Assembly: GCF_003149245.1 (NCBI RefSeq)
Contig: NZ_QGDL01000007.1
Location: 1 to 64,000 of the forward strand
Reading direction: 5' to 3'
Source: Faecalicatena orotica
Lineage (GTDB): Bacteria > Bacillota > Clostridia > Lachnospirales > Lachnospiraceae
DNA length: 64,000 bases
Below the pieces are notes generated by a model. That model was not told where the DNA came from and searched no databases. It saw nothing but the letters and a program-made list of their open reading frames with translations. A program made the translations under genes and the position numbers. This document shows positions 25,502 through 35,039 of this stretch, piece after piece; the first letter of the stretch is position 1; every line of letters begins with the position of its first letter.

Positions 25502-27302
25502 AACTACCTCCAATATTTTTAAGTGTCTGTGGCTGGGTGGCAGGCAAAGTAATCGTACAGCAGGTTCCTGCCCCAGGTTTGCTTTTGATTTGAAAGTTCC
25601 CTTGTGCTTTATAAATTCTTGATATTCTTTCTTGCACATTTTGAATCCCTATTGAAATCCGCTGGCCTTTCTTATCCTCGCGAGGGCGGTCAGAATCAAA
25701 GCCTTTTCCGTTATCAGAAACGGTGATGAGCATATAGCCATTACTGCAAAAGGCAGATACAGTAATTAAAATCATTTTACCGTTATTATAAGTGCCATGA
25801 TAGATTGAATTTTCTACTAAAGGCTGAAGGATAAAACGTGGAATCCTGAAATCATCGAGTTCAGGGGGAAGTTCATATTGCACTTCAAACTTATTTAGGT
25901 ACCGGACTTTCTGGATTTGGATATAATAGTTTAGTATGCGTATTTCTTCTGACAAGCATACAAATTCCTCATTGTTAATTAAAGAACTCTTTAGGATTTC
26001 GGATAAGGAAGTTATCATTTCTTCTAAAACAGGTACTTGATTGAGTTCAGCAATCCACTTCAAGGTACTGAGTGTATTAAATAAAAAATGAGGGTTAATC
26101 TGATATTGCAGCATCTGAATTTCTAAGACTCTTTTCCGCTCTTCGTCTTTTTTAATTAAGGACAGCAGCTGCTGGTTTTTATCTAACATCTGATTGATGT
26201 TTATGGATAGAAAGGCCAGTTCATCGTCTGCATCAATCTCAATGCGCGAGGAAAAGTTTTCTGTACGGATATCTTTACATACATCTACTGCATTGTGTAT
26301 GGGGCGCATTATAGTATGGTATAAAAGTGTACTTAGCAATATACAGATACCCAAAATCAATAAAATAAACAGGACAACGGTAGGAATAATTTTATATGCT
26401 TCTTCCCGGATATAGGAAAAGGGGATAGAAGAGATGATATAGGAATTAAGTGTCTTGTTTTTGGTATAGACCACGAGATAAGGGGCATCCTTGTTCTGAT
26501 AAGTAAAAAAATTATCACGTATATCAGAGGGGTTATGGGTTAAGATTTCATCCAAAATTTCATTGTTATAATAAGGCTCGTTTCTTTTAATGGCCTCATG
26601 ATTCGAGGTCAGGACAGTACCGTCTGTGTTTAATATAACAAGAGTAGAATCATTGCCTAAATCTGCAGCGGACAGGATGTCATTTGTAAAAATCTGTTCG
26701 CTGATAAATAGTAAAGTATATCCAAGCGGTGTGTTCATGTTTTGCGTACTATTAATTCTATGCCCCAGAATGATAATTTTCTGCCCCATAAATGTGTTGA
26801 CATAGGACCAGCTGGCATCTGGTTTTTGCTGGTCAGTTTTATCCATAATATCCTGATAGGCAGAGAAGGAGATATCATCGTATCCCATGTCATAAATAAA
26901 AGTATTGTGATTATCCAATATTTTGATGGTTTTCATAAAGGGAGGGTATACAATTGTATCACTGATAAGACTGTTCATATGGCGGCTGATAATCTCCTGT
27001 TTTTTTTCGGACAGAACAGTATCGTTAGAAAGAAAGTCCTGTATCGTTGGATCAATACTCAGTTTTCCACCTAAATATTGATAATCTTCCAAGGTAGCAT
27101 CAATAGTCTTACTGATTTGCAGCAGGGCTGTGAGGTTAGCCTGTCCCAATTTATCTGTTACGGCATCAGAATAGGCTGAGTAAAAATAGAGCGATATGAT
27201 TAAAAGCGGTAATATGCTGATCAGAAAAAAGCTTCCGATTAAACGTGTGCTAATGTTCAAACGGCGAGTATACTTTATTATAAGAGAAATAAATTTTGTC
27301 AT
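25479..27302 (-). CDS. YesM-type sensor histidine kinase
   Basis: 607 aa. First membrane helix at about residues 20-42, a ~250-residue extracellular sensor, second helix near 305-325, HAMP-like linker (TIMRPIHNAVDVCKDIR), then the His-kinase (LytS/YesM type) box YQINPHFLFNTLSTLKWIAE near residue 400. C-terminal ATPase has N box LQPLVENSIYHG and G box VSDNGKGFDSD. The enzyme senses an outside sugar, directly or through a binding protein, and phosphorylates YesN. Located upstream of yesN and divergent from the substrate-binding protein gene. Confidence 0.94.
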   Translation of the reverse strand: MTKFISLIIKYTRRLNISTRLIGSFFLISILPLLIISLYFYSAYSDAVTDKLGQANLTALLQISKTIDATLEDYQYLGGKLSIDPTIQDFLSNDTVLSEKKQEIISRHMNSLISDTIVYPPFMKTIKILDNHNTFIYDMGYDDISFSAYQDIMDKTDQQKPDASWSYVNTFMGQKIIILGHRINSTQNMNTPLGYTLLFISEQIFTNDILSAADLGNDSTLVILNTDGTVLTSNHEAIKRNEPYYNNEILDEILTHNPSDIRDNFFTYQNKDAPYLVVYTKNKTLNSYIISSIPFSYIREEAYKIIPTVVLFILLILGICILLSTLLYHTIMRPIHNAVDVCKDIRTENFSSRIEIDADDELAFLSININQMLDKNQQLLSLIKKDEERKRVLEIQMLQYQINPHFLFNTLSTLKWIAELNQVPVLEEMITSLSEILKSSLINNEEFVCLSEEIRILNYYIQIQKVRYLNKFEVQYELPPELDDFRIPRFILQPLVENSIYHGTYNNGKMILITVSAFCSNGYMLITVSDNGKGFDSDRPREDKKGQRISIGIQNVQERISRIYKAQGNFQIKSKPGAGTCCTITLPATQPQTLKNIGGSYVSDTNS

Positions 27303-27561
27303 AATGATATCACCCTAACATTTTGTATTAGGTATCTGTTATATGTCCGGAGCAGATACGTTATGAAATAATGTGGTTTCATAAAATATTATACATGATT
27401 CATAAAAAAAAGGTAGAGACAAACTTAAGATTAGATATGAAGATTGTCCATAAAAAGTTAAGAAAAAGAAGAATGTACAAAAAAGAGTGAAAATCCTTCA
27501 TGTAAACCGAAAGTGAAAAATGATAAATTAAATTTATAAAATAAGTAGAGGAGAGATACCT
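27303..27561. promoter_or_regulatory. Divergent control region between yesM and the ABC operon
   Basis: 259 bp of AT-rich sequence that must hold both promoters and any YesN site. Several AT-rich -10 candidates are present (for example TTTATAAAAT near 27533), but I found no convincing -35/-10 pair and no clear direct repeat to name as the YesN box. Confidence 0.5.
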
Positions 27562-28974
27562 ATGAGAAAGAAGATTTCAATTATTTTGGCGGCTGCATTA
27601 TGTATTACCAGTTTAGCAGGATGTGGTAATGGAAAAGAGGAGAAAACAGCAGATTCGGATACGAAGCAAGTAAAGACAGAAGCTGGTACGGAGGAGGACA
27701 GTGTTTCAGGAGAGCTTAATATCGCTGTCTTTCAAGGCGGAATGGGGGATGCCTATTGGAACGAGATTGTGAAAATGTTTGAAGCAAAGTACCCTGAGAT
27801 TAAGGTAAACATGAATATTAATCCTAAAATTGGGGAAATCATTAAACCTCAGATTGTAGCAGGAAACGTACCGGACTTTATTTCTTTGAATATGGGTGAA
27901 GCAAGCGGTGTTATGGATTCACTTGTCAAAGAGAAGGCATTGCTGGACTTGACAGATATTTTTGAGGAAACGCTGGAGGGTGATACACAGCCGCTGAAAG
28001 ACCGCTTTTTGGATGGAATTATAGGCAGCAAAGCGACATCCCCCTATGATGACGGGAAAATTTATCTTGCGCCTTTTGACAGTGGTGCAATGGGATTAGT
28101 CTATAACAAAGCACTGTTTGAAGAGAAGGGATGGGAGCTGCCGGAGACTTGGGAGCAGTTTATGGCATTGGGCGAGACGGCCCAAAATGATACTTATATG
28201 GTGGGCGACAAGGAAGTTACAGGCAGGGCATTACTTGCTTATCCGGGAATCCATCCGCAGTATATGAGAAACATTCTTTTCCCGGCAGTTGCACAAAACG
28301 GCGGCAGTGAGGCTGTCAATGCATTTTCTAATTATGAGGAGGGTTATGCGGATAATGCAAAGACAATTGAATATCTACAGGTGATTCCTGAACTTGTTGA
28401 AAAGGGATATCTGTTGGAAGGTACTGTGGCATTAAATCACACACAATCTCAGACAGAAATGATGTTAGGAAAAGCTCTTTTCATTCCGTCTGGTGCATGG
28501 ATGGTGAATGAAATGAAAGATGCCCCGCGTGAAGAAGGATTTGAATTTGGAATGATTGCAATGCCTTCTATGAAAGAAGGGGACAGCAAATATATTGCTT
28601 CAAGCTGTGAGCAGTTCTCCATTCCGGCAAAAGCAAAGAACCCAGAAGCTGCAAAGGCTTTTCTGCGATTTTTATATACAGATGATTCTGTTAAAGCATT
28701 GGCCGAGCATGCAAGTGCATTATATGCATTGAAGGACGCGAAAGAAATCTGCAAAGATATCTTAGATGATGAGGTCTATAATATGTATGAGGCATATGAG
28801 GATGCGGAAGCAGTGCTTGTTTATACAGCACCATTGCCACAGGGATGTAATGTGGATGTGAATCAGGAATTGTATCACAAATGCTTTACAAAAGTTATAG
28901 ATGGCAGTATGACGGTTGAAGAATGGATGCAGAGTATTGAAAAGGCATTTGCAGAAATCAGAAGCTTAAAATAG
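27562..28974 (+). CDS. Sugar ABC transporter substrate-binding lipoprotein
   Basis: 470 aa. Lipobox ITSLAGCGNG with lipidated Cys21. It belongs to the extracellular solute-binding family 1 (MalE-like): INPKIGEIIKPQIVAGNVPD and FDSGAMGLVYNKALFEEKGW are typical. Acts outside the cell, delivering an oligosaccharide to the two permeases encoded next. The operon contains no ATPase, so a shared MsmK/MsmX-type ATPase encoded elsewhere must be used. Expression is probably driven by YesN. Confidence 0.94.
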   Translation: MRKKISIILAAALCITSLAGCGNGKEEKTADSDTKQVKTEAGTEEDSVSGELNIAVFQGGMGDAYWNEIVKMFEAKYPEIKVNMNINPKIGEIIKPQIVAGNVPDFISLNMGEASGVMDSLVKEKALLDLTDIFEETLEGDTQPLKDRFLDGIIGSKATSPYDDGKIYLAPFDSGAMGLVYNKALFEEKGWELPETWEQFMALGETAQNDTYMVGDKEVTGRALLAYPGIHPQYMRNILFPAVAQNGGSEAVNAFSNYEEGYADNAKTIEYLQVIPELVEKGYLLEGTVALNHTQSQTEMMLGKALFIPSGAWMVNEMKDAPREEGFEFGMIAMPSMKEGDSKYIASSCEQFSIPAKAKNPEAAKAFLRFLYTDDSVKALAEHASALYALKDAKEICKDILDDEVYNMYEAYEDAEAVLVYTAPLPQGCNVDVNQELYHKCFTKVIDGSMTVEEWMQSIEKAFAEIRSLK

Positions 28975-28983
28975 GGGAGTAAG

Positions 28984-29009
28984 AAGAGGCCGTTTGTACG
29001 GCCTCTTTT
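28984..29009 (+). terminator. Intercistronic hairpin after the binding-protein gene
   Basis: AAGAGGCCG pairs with CGGCCTCTT across a 6-nt loop, followed by TT. Such a hairpin in the first gap of an ABC operon usually stabilises or enriches the binding-protein message over the permease genes. Confidence 0.7.
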
Positions 29010-29028
29010 AAGAAGGAAGGAGCAGTGT

Positions 29029-29919
29029 ATGAACAAAAAAAGAATGAAAACTAAAATACCGGTATTTTTTATTGCGTTCAGTGTCGTACCCCCTGTTGCA
29101 CTGATGGTTTTATTTATGATTATGCCAACAATTGAGGCATTCAGACTGTCATTTACAAATTCCACGGGTATGGGAGGTTCTTATGATTTTGTAGGCCTGA
29201 AGAATTATATATATATGTTTCAAGACTCTTTATTTATATTATCTCTAAAAAACACTATAAAGCTCATGGCGGTTATACCATTAATTACGGTCATTTTAGC
29301 GCTTATTTTTGCTTTTGTACTAACACAGACAAAGTTGAAGGAGAGGGGTATTTACCGGGTAATTTATTTTATGCCGAGTATCATTTCCTTAACGGTTATT
29401 GGTATTATTTTTTCTTTTATTTTTAACCCGACAATGGGATCTCTCAACAATATGCTTACAAAAGTTGGTTTAGGTCAACTAGCTTTAGCATGGCTGGGCG
29501 ATTCAAGGACTGCACTGTGGTGTATTGGGGTAACGTTAGTATGGCAGTCAACAGGATACTATATGGTAATGCATATTGCTGCTATAGACGGGATATCGCC
29601 AGACATAATGGAAGCAGCAACGATTGACGGAGCAGGCCAATTTCAGAAATTAGTTAAGATTATACTGCCTCTCCTAAAAAATATTATTGGGATTACTTAT
29701 GTATTATCTTTATCAGGGACACTGGCACTTAGCTTTATTCTCTCAAAGGTAATGACAGCGGGCGGACCATCTGGGACGTCAACGGTATTGCTCCAATACA
29801 TGTATCAGCAGGCATTCACAAATTCTAATTTTGGCTATGCTATGGCAATTGCAATATTTACGCTGATTATTTCAATTAGTCTTTCGGTGATTTCCAGAGG
29901 ACTGACAAACAGAGAATAG
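29029..29919 (+). CDS. Sugar ABC transporter permease (MalF/UgpA type)
   Basis: 296 aa, ATG after GGAAGGAGCAGTGT. Six membrane helices. The EAA loop that docks the ATPase is MEAATIDGAGQFQKLVKIILPLLKN, with the conserved EAA---G. It pairs with the next permease to form the translocation channel for the sugar brought by the upstream lipoprotein. Confidence 0.94.
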   Translation: MNKKRMKTKIPVFFIAFSVVPPVALMVLFMIMPTIEAFRLSFTNSTGMGGSYDFVGLKNYIYMFQDSLFILSLKNTIKLMAVIPLITVILALIFAFVLTQTKLKERGIYRVIYFMPSIISLTVIGIIFSFIFNPTMGSLNNMLTKVGLGQLALAWLGDSRTALWCIGVTLVWQSTGYYMVMHIAAIDGISPDIMEAATIDGAGQFQKLVKIILPLLKNIIGITYVLSLSGTLALSFILSKVMTAGGPSGTSTVLLQYMYQQAFTNSNFGYAMAIAIFTLIISISLSVISRGLTNRE

Positions 29920-29929
29920 GAGAGTAGTT

Positions 29930-30763
29930 ATGATGAAATGCGTAGTAAAGAAATGGATCAGCAGAGTTTGCCTTATATTTTTCGCTTTCTTATTTTTATA
30001 CCCGATGATGTGGAATCTGTGGTCTTCGTTTAAAAGTAATACAGAATTTCTGACGGCTCCTTTTGATTTCCCGAAAGGGATTGAAATAGATAATTATGTC
30101 AGAGCATTTACAAAGGCCAATATGGGAGCTTATTTTTTGAATTCATTGTATGTGGTAATTGCAGCAACTGCTTTGACATTACTGTTTGTGATACCGATTT
30201 CCTATGTTCTGGCAAGGTATAAGTTCAAAGGCTCCAAAATAATACTGAACTTTTTTATGTGCTGCATTTTTATACAGGCCACCTATATTATGGTGCCACT
30301 GTTTTTACAATTAAATACGATGAACTTATTGGATAATCTGACTGCTATGAGTCTGGTTTATGCCGTTTTTCGTTTCCCGTTTTCTATTTTTCTTTTGGTC
30401 GGATTTATGAAGGGGATACCGATTGCTTATGAGGAGGCGGCGCAAATAGACGGATGCAGCAGAATCAGAATTTTAATCAGTATTATTATACCTATGGCAA
30501 AACCGGGGATTGTTACCGTGGGAATGCTTTCAGCAATGGCGTATTGGAATGAATATCCTTTGGCACTTGTCCTTATTCAGTCCGAAGAGAAGAAAACGCT
30601 TCCGGTTGGACTGGCAAATCTGTATGAAGTACAACAATATGCAACAGATTGGAGTGCCTTATTTGCGGCGTTGATTATTGTATTGGTACCAACTATTCTA
30701 ATCTATCTTCTTGGACAGAAGCAGCTTATCGGAGGCGTTGGAATGGGTGGTATTAAAGAGTAG
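29930..30763 (+). CDS. Sugar ABC transporter permease (MalG/UgpE type)
   Basis: 277 aa; ATG at 29930 (a second ATG follows at once). Six helices and a C-terminal EAA motif, YEEAAQIDGCSRIRILISII. The N-terminal segment LYPMMWNLWSSFKSNTEF is typical for MalG-like subunits. Second half of the importer channel. Confidence 0.94.
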   Translation: MMKCVVKKWISRVCLIFFAFLFLYPMMWNLWSSFKSNTEFLTAPFDFPKGIEIDNYVRAFTKANMGAYFLNSLYVVIAATALTLLFVIPISYVLARYKFKGSKIILNFFMCCIFIQATYIMVPLFLQLNTMNLLDNLTAMSLVYAVFRFPFSIFLLVGFMKGIPIAYEEAAQIDGCSRIRILISIIIPMAKPGIVTVGMLSAMAYWNEYPLALVLIQSEEKKTLPVGLANLYEVQQYATDWSALFAALIIVLVPTILIYLLGQKQLIGGVGMGGIKE

Positions 30764-30775
30764 GGAGGGGACAGA

Positions 30776-31738
30776 ATGAATGTATATGAAAGACTTGCAC
30801 CGGCACGAAGGGAGTGTGTGCTTAGGAAAGAAGGCTGGTATATATGGGGTGCTTCTGTATGCAGATATCAGGATAAATATTATATCTTTGCTTCCGGTTG
30901 GGAAAAACAGTATAAATTTCAGGGGTGGGTAAAGCACTCAACTATTTTTAAAGGCGTTTCAGACAGACCGGAGGGGCCGTTTAAGATTTTGGGCGAGATG
31001 GAGGAATTGAAACAGCAGGAGTGGTCATCGGAGGTTTTACATAATCCTACGGTATGCAAGGTGGGAGATACATATTATTTGTTTTATGTAGGGACAAGAT
31101 ATCATGTGGATGGTCGGACTTGTGTATTGCCGGATGACTATGAAGTTTACCGTTATAATCAGAGGATCGGGGTTGCTGTTTCCGAAAACCCAATAGAAGG
31201 TTTTCGGCCTGTTAAAGAAAATCCAATCTTAGACATCAGTGAAAGTGGATGGGATAGTACCTATGTGACGAACCCTTCCGTTTGGGCAGAGGATGGAAAA
31301 ATCTACATGGTCTATAAGGCATTGATACAAGACCGGCTTCCAGACATTGTGATGAAGCTGGGACTCGCAGAGGGGGAGAAGGTAGCTGGACCCTACAGGA
31401 GGATATTGGGCCATCCCTTGCTGCAGTATAATATTGAAGACCCCTTTATCTGGAAAGAAGAAGGGAACTATCACCTGCTTGCAAAAGACATGACTGGTGA
31501 ACTGGCAGGAAAGCCAGACGAAGCTGTGGTGTTAGAGTCTTCTGATATGAAGAAATTTGCCTGGCGAGAGAAAAGAGCGGCTTACTCAACTGAAATTGAA
31601 TGGGAGGATGGGGTGGAGTATTATCAAAATGTGGAACGCCCGCAAATTTATTTTGAAGAAGGGAAACCAGTGTGTCTTTACAATGCGGTAAGAACGAAGG
31701 ATGATGGCAGTTTTAACGTAGCGAGGAGATTTCGATGA
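30776..31738 (+). CDS. Five-bladed beta-propeller glycosidase, GH43/GH117-like
   Basis: 320 aa, ATG after TAGGGAGGGGACAGA; no signal peptide, so it acts in the cytoplasm. Repeated blade motifs are seen: GASVCRYQDKYYIFASGW, NPTVCKVGDTYYLFYVGT, NPSVWAEDGKIYMVYKA and EDPFIWKEEGNYHLLAKDM. The order and acidic residues fit clan GH-F/GH-J-like propeller enzymes (GH43, GH117). Substrate probably an alpha-linked arabinose or anhydrogalactose-like residue. The sulfatase start codon overlaps its stop. Confidence 0.72.
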   Translation: MNVYERLAPARRECVLRKEGWYIWGASVCRYQDKYYIFASGWEKQYKFQGWVKHSTIFKGVSDRPEGPFKILGEMEELKQQEWSSEVLHNPTVCKVGDTYYLFYVGTRYHVDGRTCVLPDDYEVYRYNQRIGVAVSENPIEGFRPVKENPILDISESGWDSTYVTNPSVWAEDGKIYMVYKALIQDRLPDIVMKLGLAEGEKVAGPYRRILGHPLLQYNIEDPFIWKEEGNYHLLAKDMTGELAGKPDEAVVLESSDMKKFAWREKRAAYSTEIEWEDGVEYYQNVERPQIYFEEGKPVCLYNAVRTKDDGSFNVARRFR

Positions 31739-33174
31739 ACAGACCCAATATTATCTTAATAATGACTGACCAGATGCGGGGAGACTGTATGTCTGTGGCA
31801 GGGCATAAAGATGTTAAAACCCCTAATTTAGATACTCTTGCATTAAAAGGAATTCGATATCCGAATGCTTATTCAGCGTGTCCTTCCTGTGTTCCGGCAC
31901 GTGCGGCAATGTTTACGGGAATGAAGCAGGAACATCATGGACGTGTAGGGTACGAGGATCGGATTACATGGGACTATCCTCATACACTGGCAGGAGAATT
32001 GGCGAAAAACGGATATTATACACAGGCAGTCGGAAAGATGCATGTACATCCCCAAAGGAATTATATGGGATTTCACAATGTAATACTGCATGACGGTAAT
32101 TTGACTGCCAATAGAGCGATGAGCCTTTCATTTTATGAACATCAGGAAAATTGTGATGATTATTTTTATGACTTGAAAAAGAAAAAAGGTATATCAGCAG
32201 ATTTGTATGATGTAGGAATAGACAGCAATTCCTGGGTGGCCAGACCGTGGATGTATGAAGAGAATCTGCATCCAACGAATTGGGTGACAGAACAGGCAAT
32301 TGATTTTCTGAGGAGAAAAGACCCGAATCGGCCTTTCTTCCTGTATTTGTCATATGTACGTCCCCATCCTCCATTTGATGCACCGCCATGTTTTTGGGAT
32401 ATGTATGAGAATATGGAATTGAAGTCCCCTGTAGTTGGGGACTGGGCAGATGAAGAGAATTTGAAAGAAAAGGGGCTTATCTTAGATTCTGATACGGGTC
32501 CTGTGGATAAAGAGATGGTAAAAAGAGCGCAGCAGGGATATTATGCATGCATTTCACATGTGGATAATCAAATCGGCCGGTTTATGCTGGCATTAGACCG
32601 ATATGGGATTTCTGAAAATACTGTGATACTTTTCACATCGGACCATGGAGAGCTTCTTGGTGATCATTATACATTCCGCAAGGTGCGCCCTTATCAGGGA
32701 AGTGTTAACATTCCGTTATTCATCAGTCTGCCGGATAAGAATACATGGGGGAGCGTATCAGATGATCTGGCAGAACTTCAGGATATTCTGCCGACTATTG
32801 TGAAATTGGCAGGGGGAGATATTCCGAAATTGGCAGATGGAGAAGATCTGCTGGATATTAGCCGTGGAAAAAGAAAATATATTCATGGAGAACATAGTGG
32901 ATTTGGGGGTGAATATGAGATAGGAAATCAGTATATTGTAACAAAAAAGGATAAATATATCTGGTTTATGGAAAGTGGGAGAGAACAATATTTTAATTTG
33001 GAAGAAGACAGGTTTGAAGTTCATGATGGGATTCAGGAACCTGAATATCAGGAACGAATCTCTGAGCTTAGGAAAATTTTGATTCAGGAGCTGCAAAACA
33101 GGGAGGAAGGATATGTGAAAGGGGATCGCCTTATTGCAGGAAGAAAACAGCAGAATCTACTACTGTATAATTAA
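31735..33174 (+). CDS. Type I sulfatase with Cys-type formylglycine motif
   Basis: 479 aa. Alkaline-phosphatase fold sulfatase: MTDQMRGDCMS with the metal-binding Asp at residues 11/17, the maturation motif C52-V-P-A-R56 followed by AAMFTG, HVHPQRNYMGFH, and the second metal site FTSDHGELLGDH. The Cys must be turned into formylglycine by an anaerobic radical-SAM maturase (anSME), which is not in this window. No signal peptide, so desulfation is cytoplasmic, after import of a small sulfated saccharide. Overlaps the preceding glycosidase gene by 4 bp. Confidence 0.93.
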   Translation: MNRPNIILIMTDQMRGDCMSVAGHKDVKTPNLDTLALKGIRYPNAYSACPSCVPARAAMFTGMKQEHHGRVGYEDRITWDYPHTLAGELAKNGYYTQAVGKMHVHPQRNYMGFHNVILHDGNLTANRAMSLSFYEHQENCDDYFYDLKKKKGISADLYDVGIDSNSWVARPWMYEENLHPTNWVTEQAIDFLRRKDPNRPFFLYLSYVRPHPPFDAPPCFWDMYENMELKSPVVGDWADEENLKEKGLILDSDTGPVDKEMVKRAQQGYYACISHVDNQIGRFMLALDRYGISENTVILFTSDHGELLGDHYTFRKVRPYQGSVNIPLFISLPDKNTWGSVSDDLAELQDILPTIVKLAGGDIPKLADGEDLLDISRGKRKYIHGEHSGFGGEYEIGNQYIVTKKDKYIWFMESGREQYFNLEEDRFEVHDGIQEPEYQERISELRKILIQELQNREEGYVKGDRLIAGRKQQNLLLYN

Positions 33175-33238
33175 AAATCTTAGAAATACCGACAATAAAA
33201 TTCAGGCACCGCTGAAAATCGTTTAAAATTACGTATTT

Positions 33239-33268
33239 AAAAATGTTCATCATTTTTTGAACATTTTT
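33239..33268 (+). terminator. Terminator after the sulfatase gene
   Basis: AAAAATGTTC and GAACATTTTT form a 10-bp stem whose 3' arm ends in five T residues. It separates the ABC-sulfatase unit from the GH35-like unit. A TTTATAATAATTATA stretch near 33303 could give the next promoter its -10. Confidence 0.75.
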
Positions 33269-33437
33269 CCTAAATTCCGCACTATGTAAAAAAAAATCTC
33301 GTTTATAATAATTATAGTTACTGTTAAATAATCCGGCACATTATAGAATCTCCCCTTGAAAGGTTAATTCTATGATGTACCGGTTTGTTTTCACACATAT
33401 TTACAGCAGTAGCAGAAGATTGAATGGAGGTTTCAAG

Positions 33438-35018
33438 ATGTCTAAAATGCAATCAATTATTCAGGTTAATTCAGAGCCTTTTATCATGCTGGCAGGAGAG
33501 GTTCACAATTCGAATTCGTCATCAGTGGAGGTGATGGAGCCCATCTGGCAGAAAGCGGAAAACTTAGGAATGAATACGCTGCTTTTGCCTGTGACGTGGG
33601 AAATGCTGGAGCACGCAGAAGGGGAATTTGACTTCACGCTTGTAGATGGTTTAATCCGGCAGGCCAGAGGATATGGGATGCATATTTGTTTCTTGTGGTT
33701 TGGTGCATGGAAAAATGCACAGTGCTATTATGCACCAGAATGGGTGAAAAGTAATCCGCAGCGTTTCTGGCGTGCTGAGGTACAAAAAGGAAAGAAAAAA
33801 ACCAACCTTGCAAATTTCTATGGCATGCCCTATACAACGCTGTCCAGTCATTGTGAAGCAACCGTAGAAGCGGACAGCAGGGCGTTTGCCATGCTGATGC
33901 GGCATATCCGGGAAGTAGATGAGAAAGAGCATACAGTCATTATGATGCAGGTGGAAAATGAATCAGGACTGCAGGGGGCAGCAAGGGAGCATTCTGATTA
34001 TGCAGAAGAACTTTTCCAAAAAGAGGTTCCATCTGAATTTGCAGAGTATATGAGACAAAATGTTACTGAAATGAATCCAGAGGTCAAAGCTGCAGTTGAG
34101 GCCGGAAAAGAAGCCGGGTCGTGGGAAGATGTGTTTGGACTGGCAGCGGAAGAGATATTTCAGGCATATTCGGTGGCAAAATATATAGACCGTGTTGCAG
34201 CGGCGGGAAAGCAGGAGTACAATCTGCCGATGATGGTGAATGCGTGGCTCGATAAAGGGCAGGAGGCAGGCATGTATCCAAGCGGCGGACCGGTAGCGAA
34301 GATGATGGAAGTGTGGAAATACTGCGCCCCTCATATCGATGTATTCGCCCCGGACATTTATGTACAAAACTTTTGTGAAGTTTGTGATGAGTATACAAAA
34401 CTTGGAAATCCCCTTATTATCCCGGAAACAGCAGTCCATAGCCATGCCGGCCCCCGCCTTGTTTTTGTGATTGGCCATTATCATGCAGCCGGGTTTGCAC
34501 CATTTGGGTTTGAGGATTTGGGCCAGACACTTACGTCAGCAGACAGCTATCTTTTCGGTGTGGATACTTCTGACCCTCTGCTAAGCACGCCTCAGAACGA
34601 GGAAGAATATGCCTGGTACAACAGGACACTGCATTCGATGATGCCGGTGCTTGTATCTCGTTATGGCACAGAGAACCTGCAGGCAGTAATCAGTGAACGC
34701 CCGGAACAGGACATGATGATGTTTGGACAGTATGGATTTAAGATTATGATGGATTCCCCTCTGTGCACGAGAAAAGACGGTGTATGTCTTGCGGTGAAAG
34801 TGGATGAGGATGAATTCTATCTTATTGCAAATGGGTGTATGGTAGCTCCTTTTTCTGCAAATCCAAAGAAACCCCATCTTGATATACTGGCATTGGAAGA
34901 AGGGGAGATCAGGGAAGGCAGATGGCATATGAGACGCAGGCTTAATGGTGACGAAGTGGCGGCAATGCGATATAACAGCCCGACACTATTGAGGGTAAAA
35001 CTGTTTACATATGAATAG
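33438..35018 (+). CDS. GH35-like beta-galactosidase (DUF5597 type)
   Basis: 526 aa from ATG at 33438 (GGAGG at 33426); the longer reading from 33372 has no ribosome site. TIM-barrel start MLAGEVHNSNSSS, then LLLPVTWEMLEHAEGEFDF. The acid/base Glu is in MMQVENESG (E175) and the nucleophile probably in IIPETAVHS. This subfamily of GH35/GH42-like enzymes removes terminal beta-galactosyl residues and has a C-terminal DUF5597 domain. Cytosolic. First gene of the second half of the locus. Confidence 0.86.
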   Translation: MSKMQSIIQVNSEPFIMLAGEVHNSNSSSVEVMEPIWQKAENLGMNTLLLPVTWEMLEHAEGEFDFTLVDGLIRQARGYGMHICFLWFGAWKNAQCYYAPEWVKSNPQRFWRAEVQKGKKKTNLANFYGMPYTTLSSHCEATVEADSRAFAMLMRHIREVDEKEHTVIMMQVENESGLQGAAREHSDYAEELFQKEVPSEFAEYMRQNVTEMNPEVKAAVEAGKEAGSWEDVFGLAAEEIFQAYSVAKYIDRVAAAGKQEYNLPMMVNAWLDKGQEAGMYPSGGPVAKMMEVWKYCAPHIDVFAPDIYVQNFCEVCDEYTKLGNPLIIPETAVHSHAGPRLVFVIGHYHAAGFAPFGFEDLGQTLTSADSYLFGVDTSDPLLSTPQNEEEYAWYNRTLHSMMPVLVSRYGTENLQAVISERPEQDMMMFGQYGFKIMMDSPLCTRKDGVCLAVKVDEDEFYLIANGCMVAPFSANPKKPHLDILALEEGEIREGRWHMRRRLNGDEVAAMRYNSPTLLRVKLFTYE

Positions 35019-35039
35019 AAACATGCAGGAGGTATAGAG

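Noticed and set aside
32758-33096. 112-codon minus-strand ORF opposite the sulfatase
   Set aside because: Composition and lack of a start context show it is a shadow of the sulfatase coding strand.
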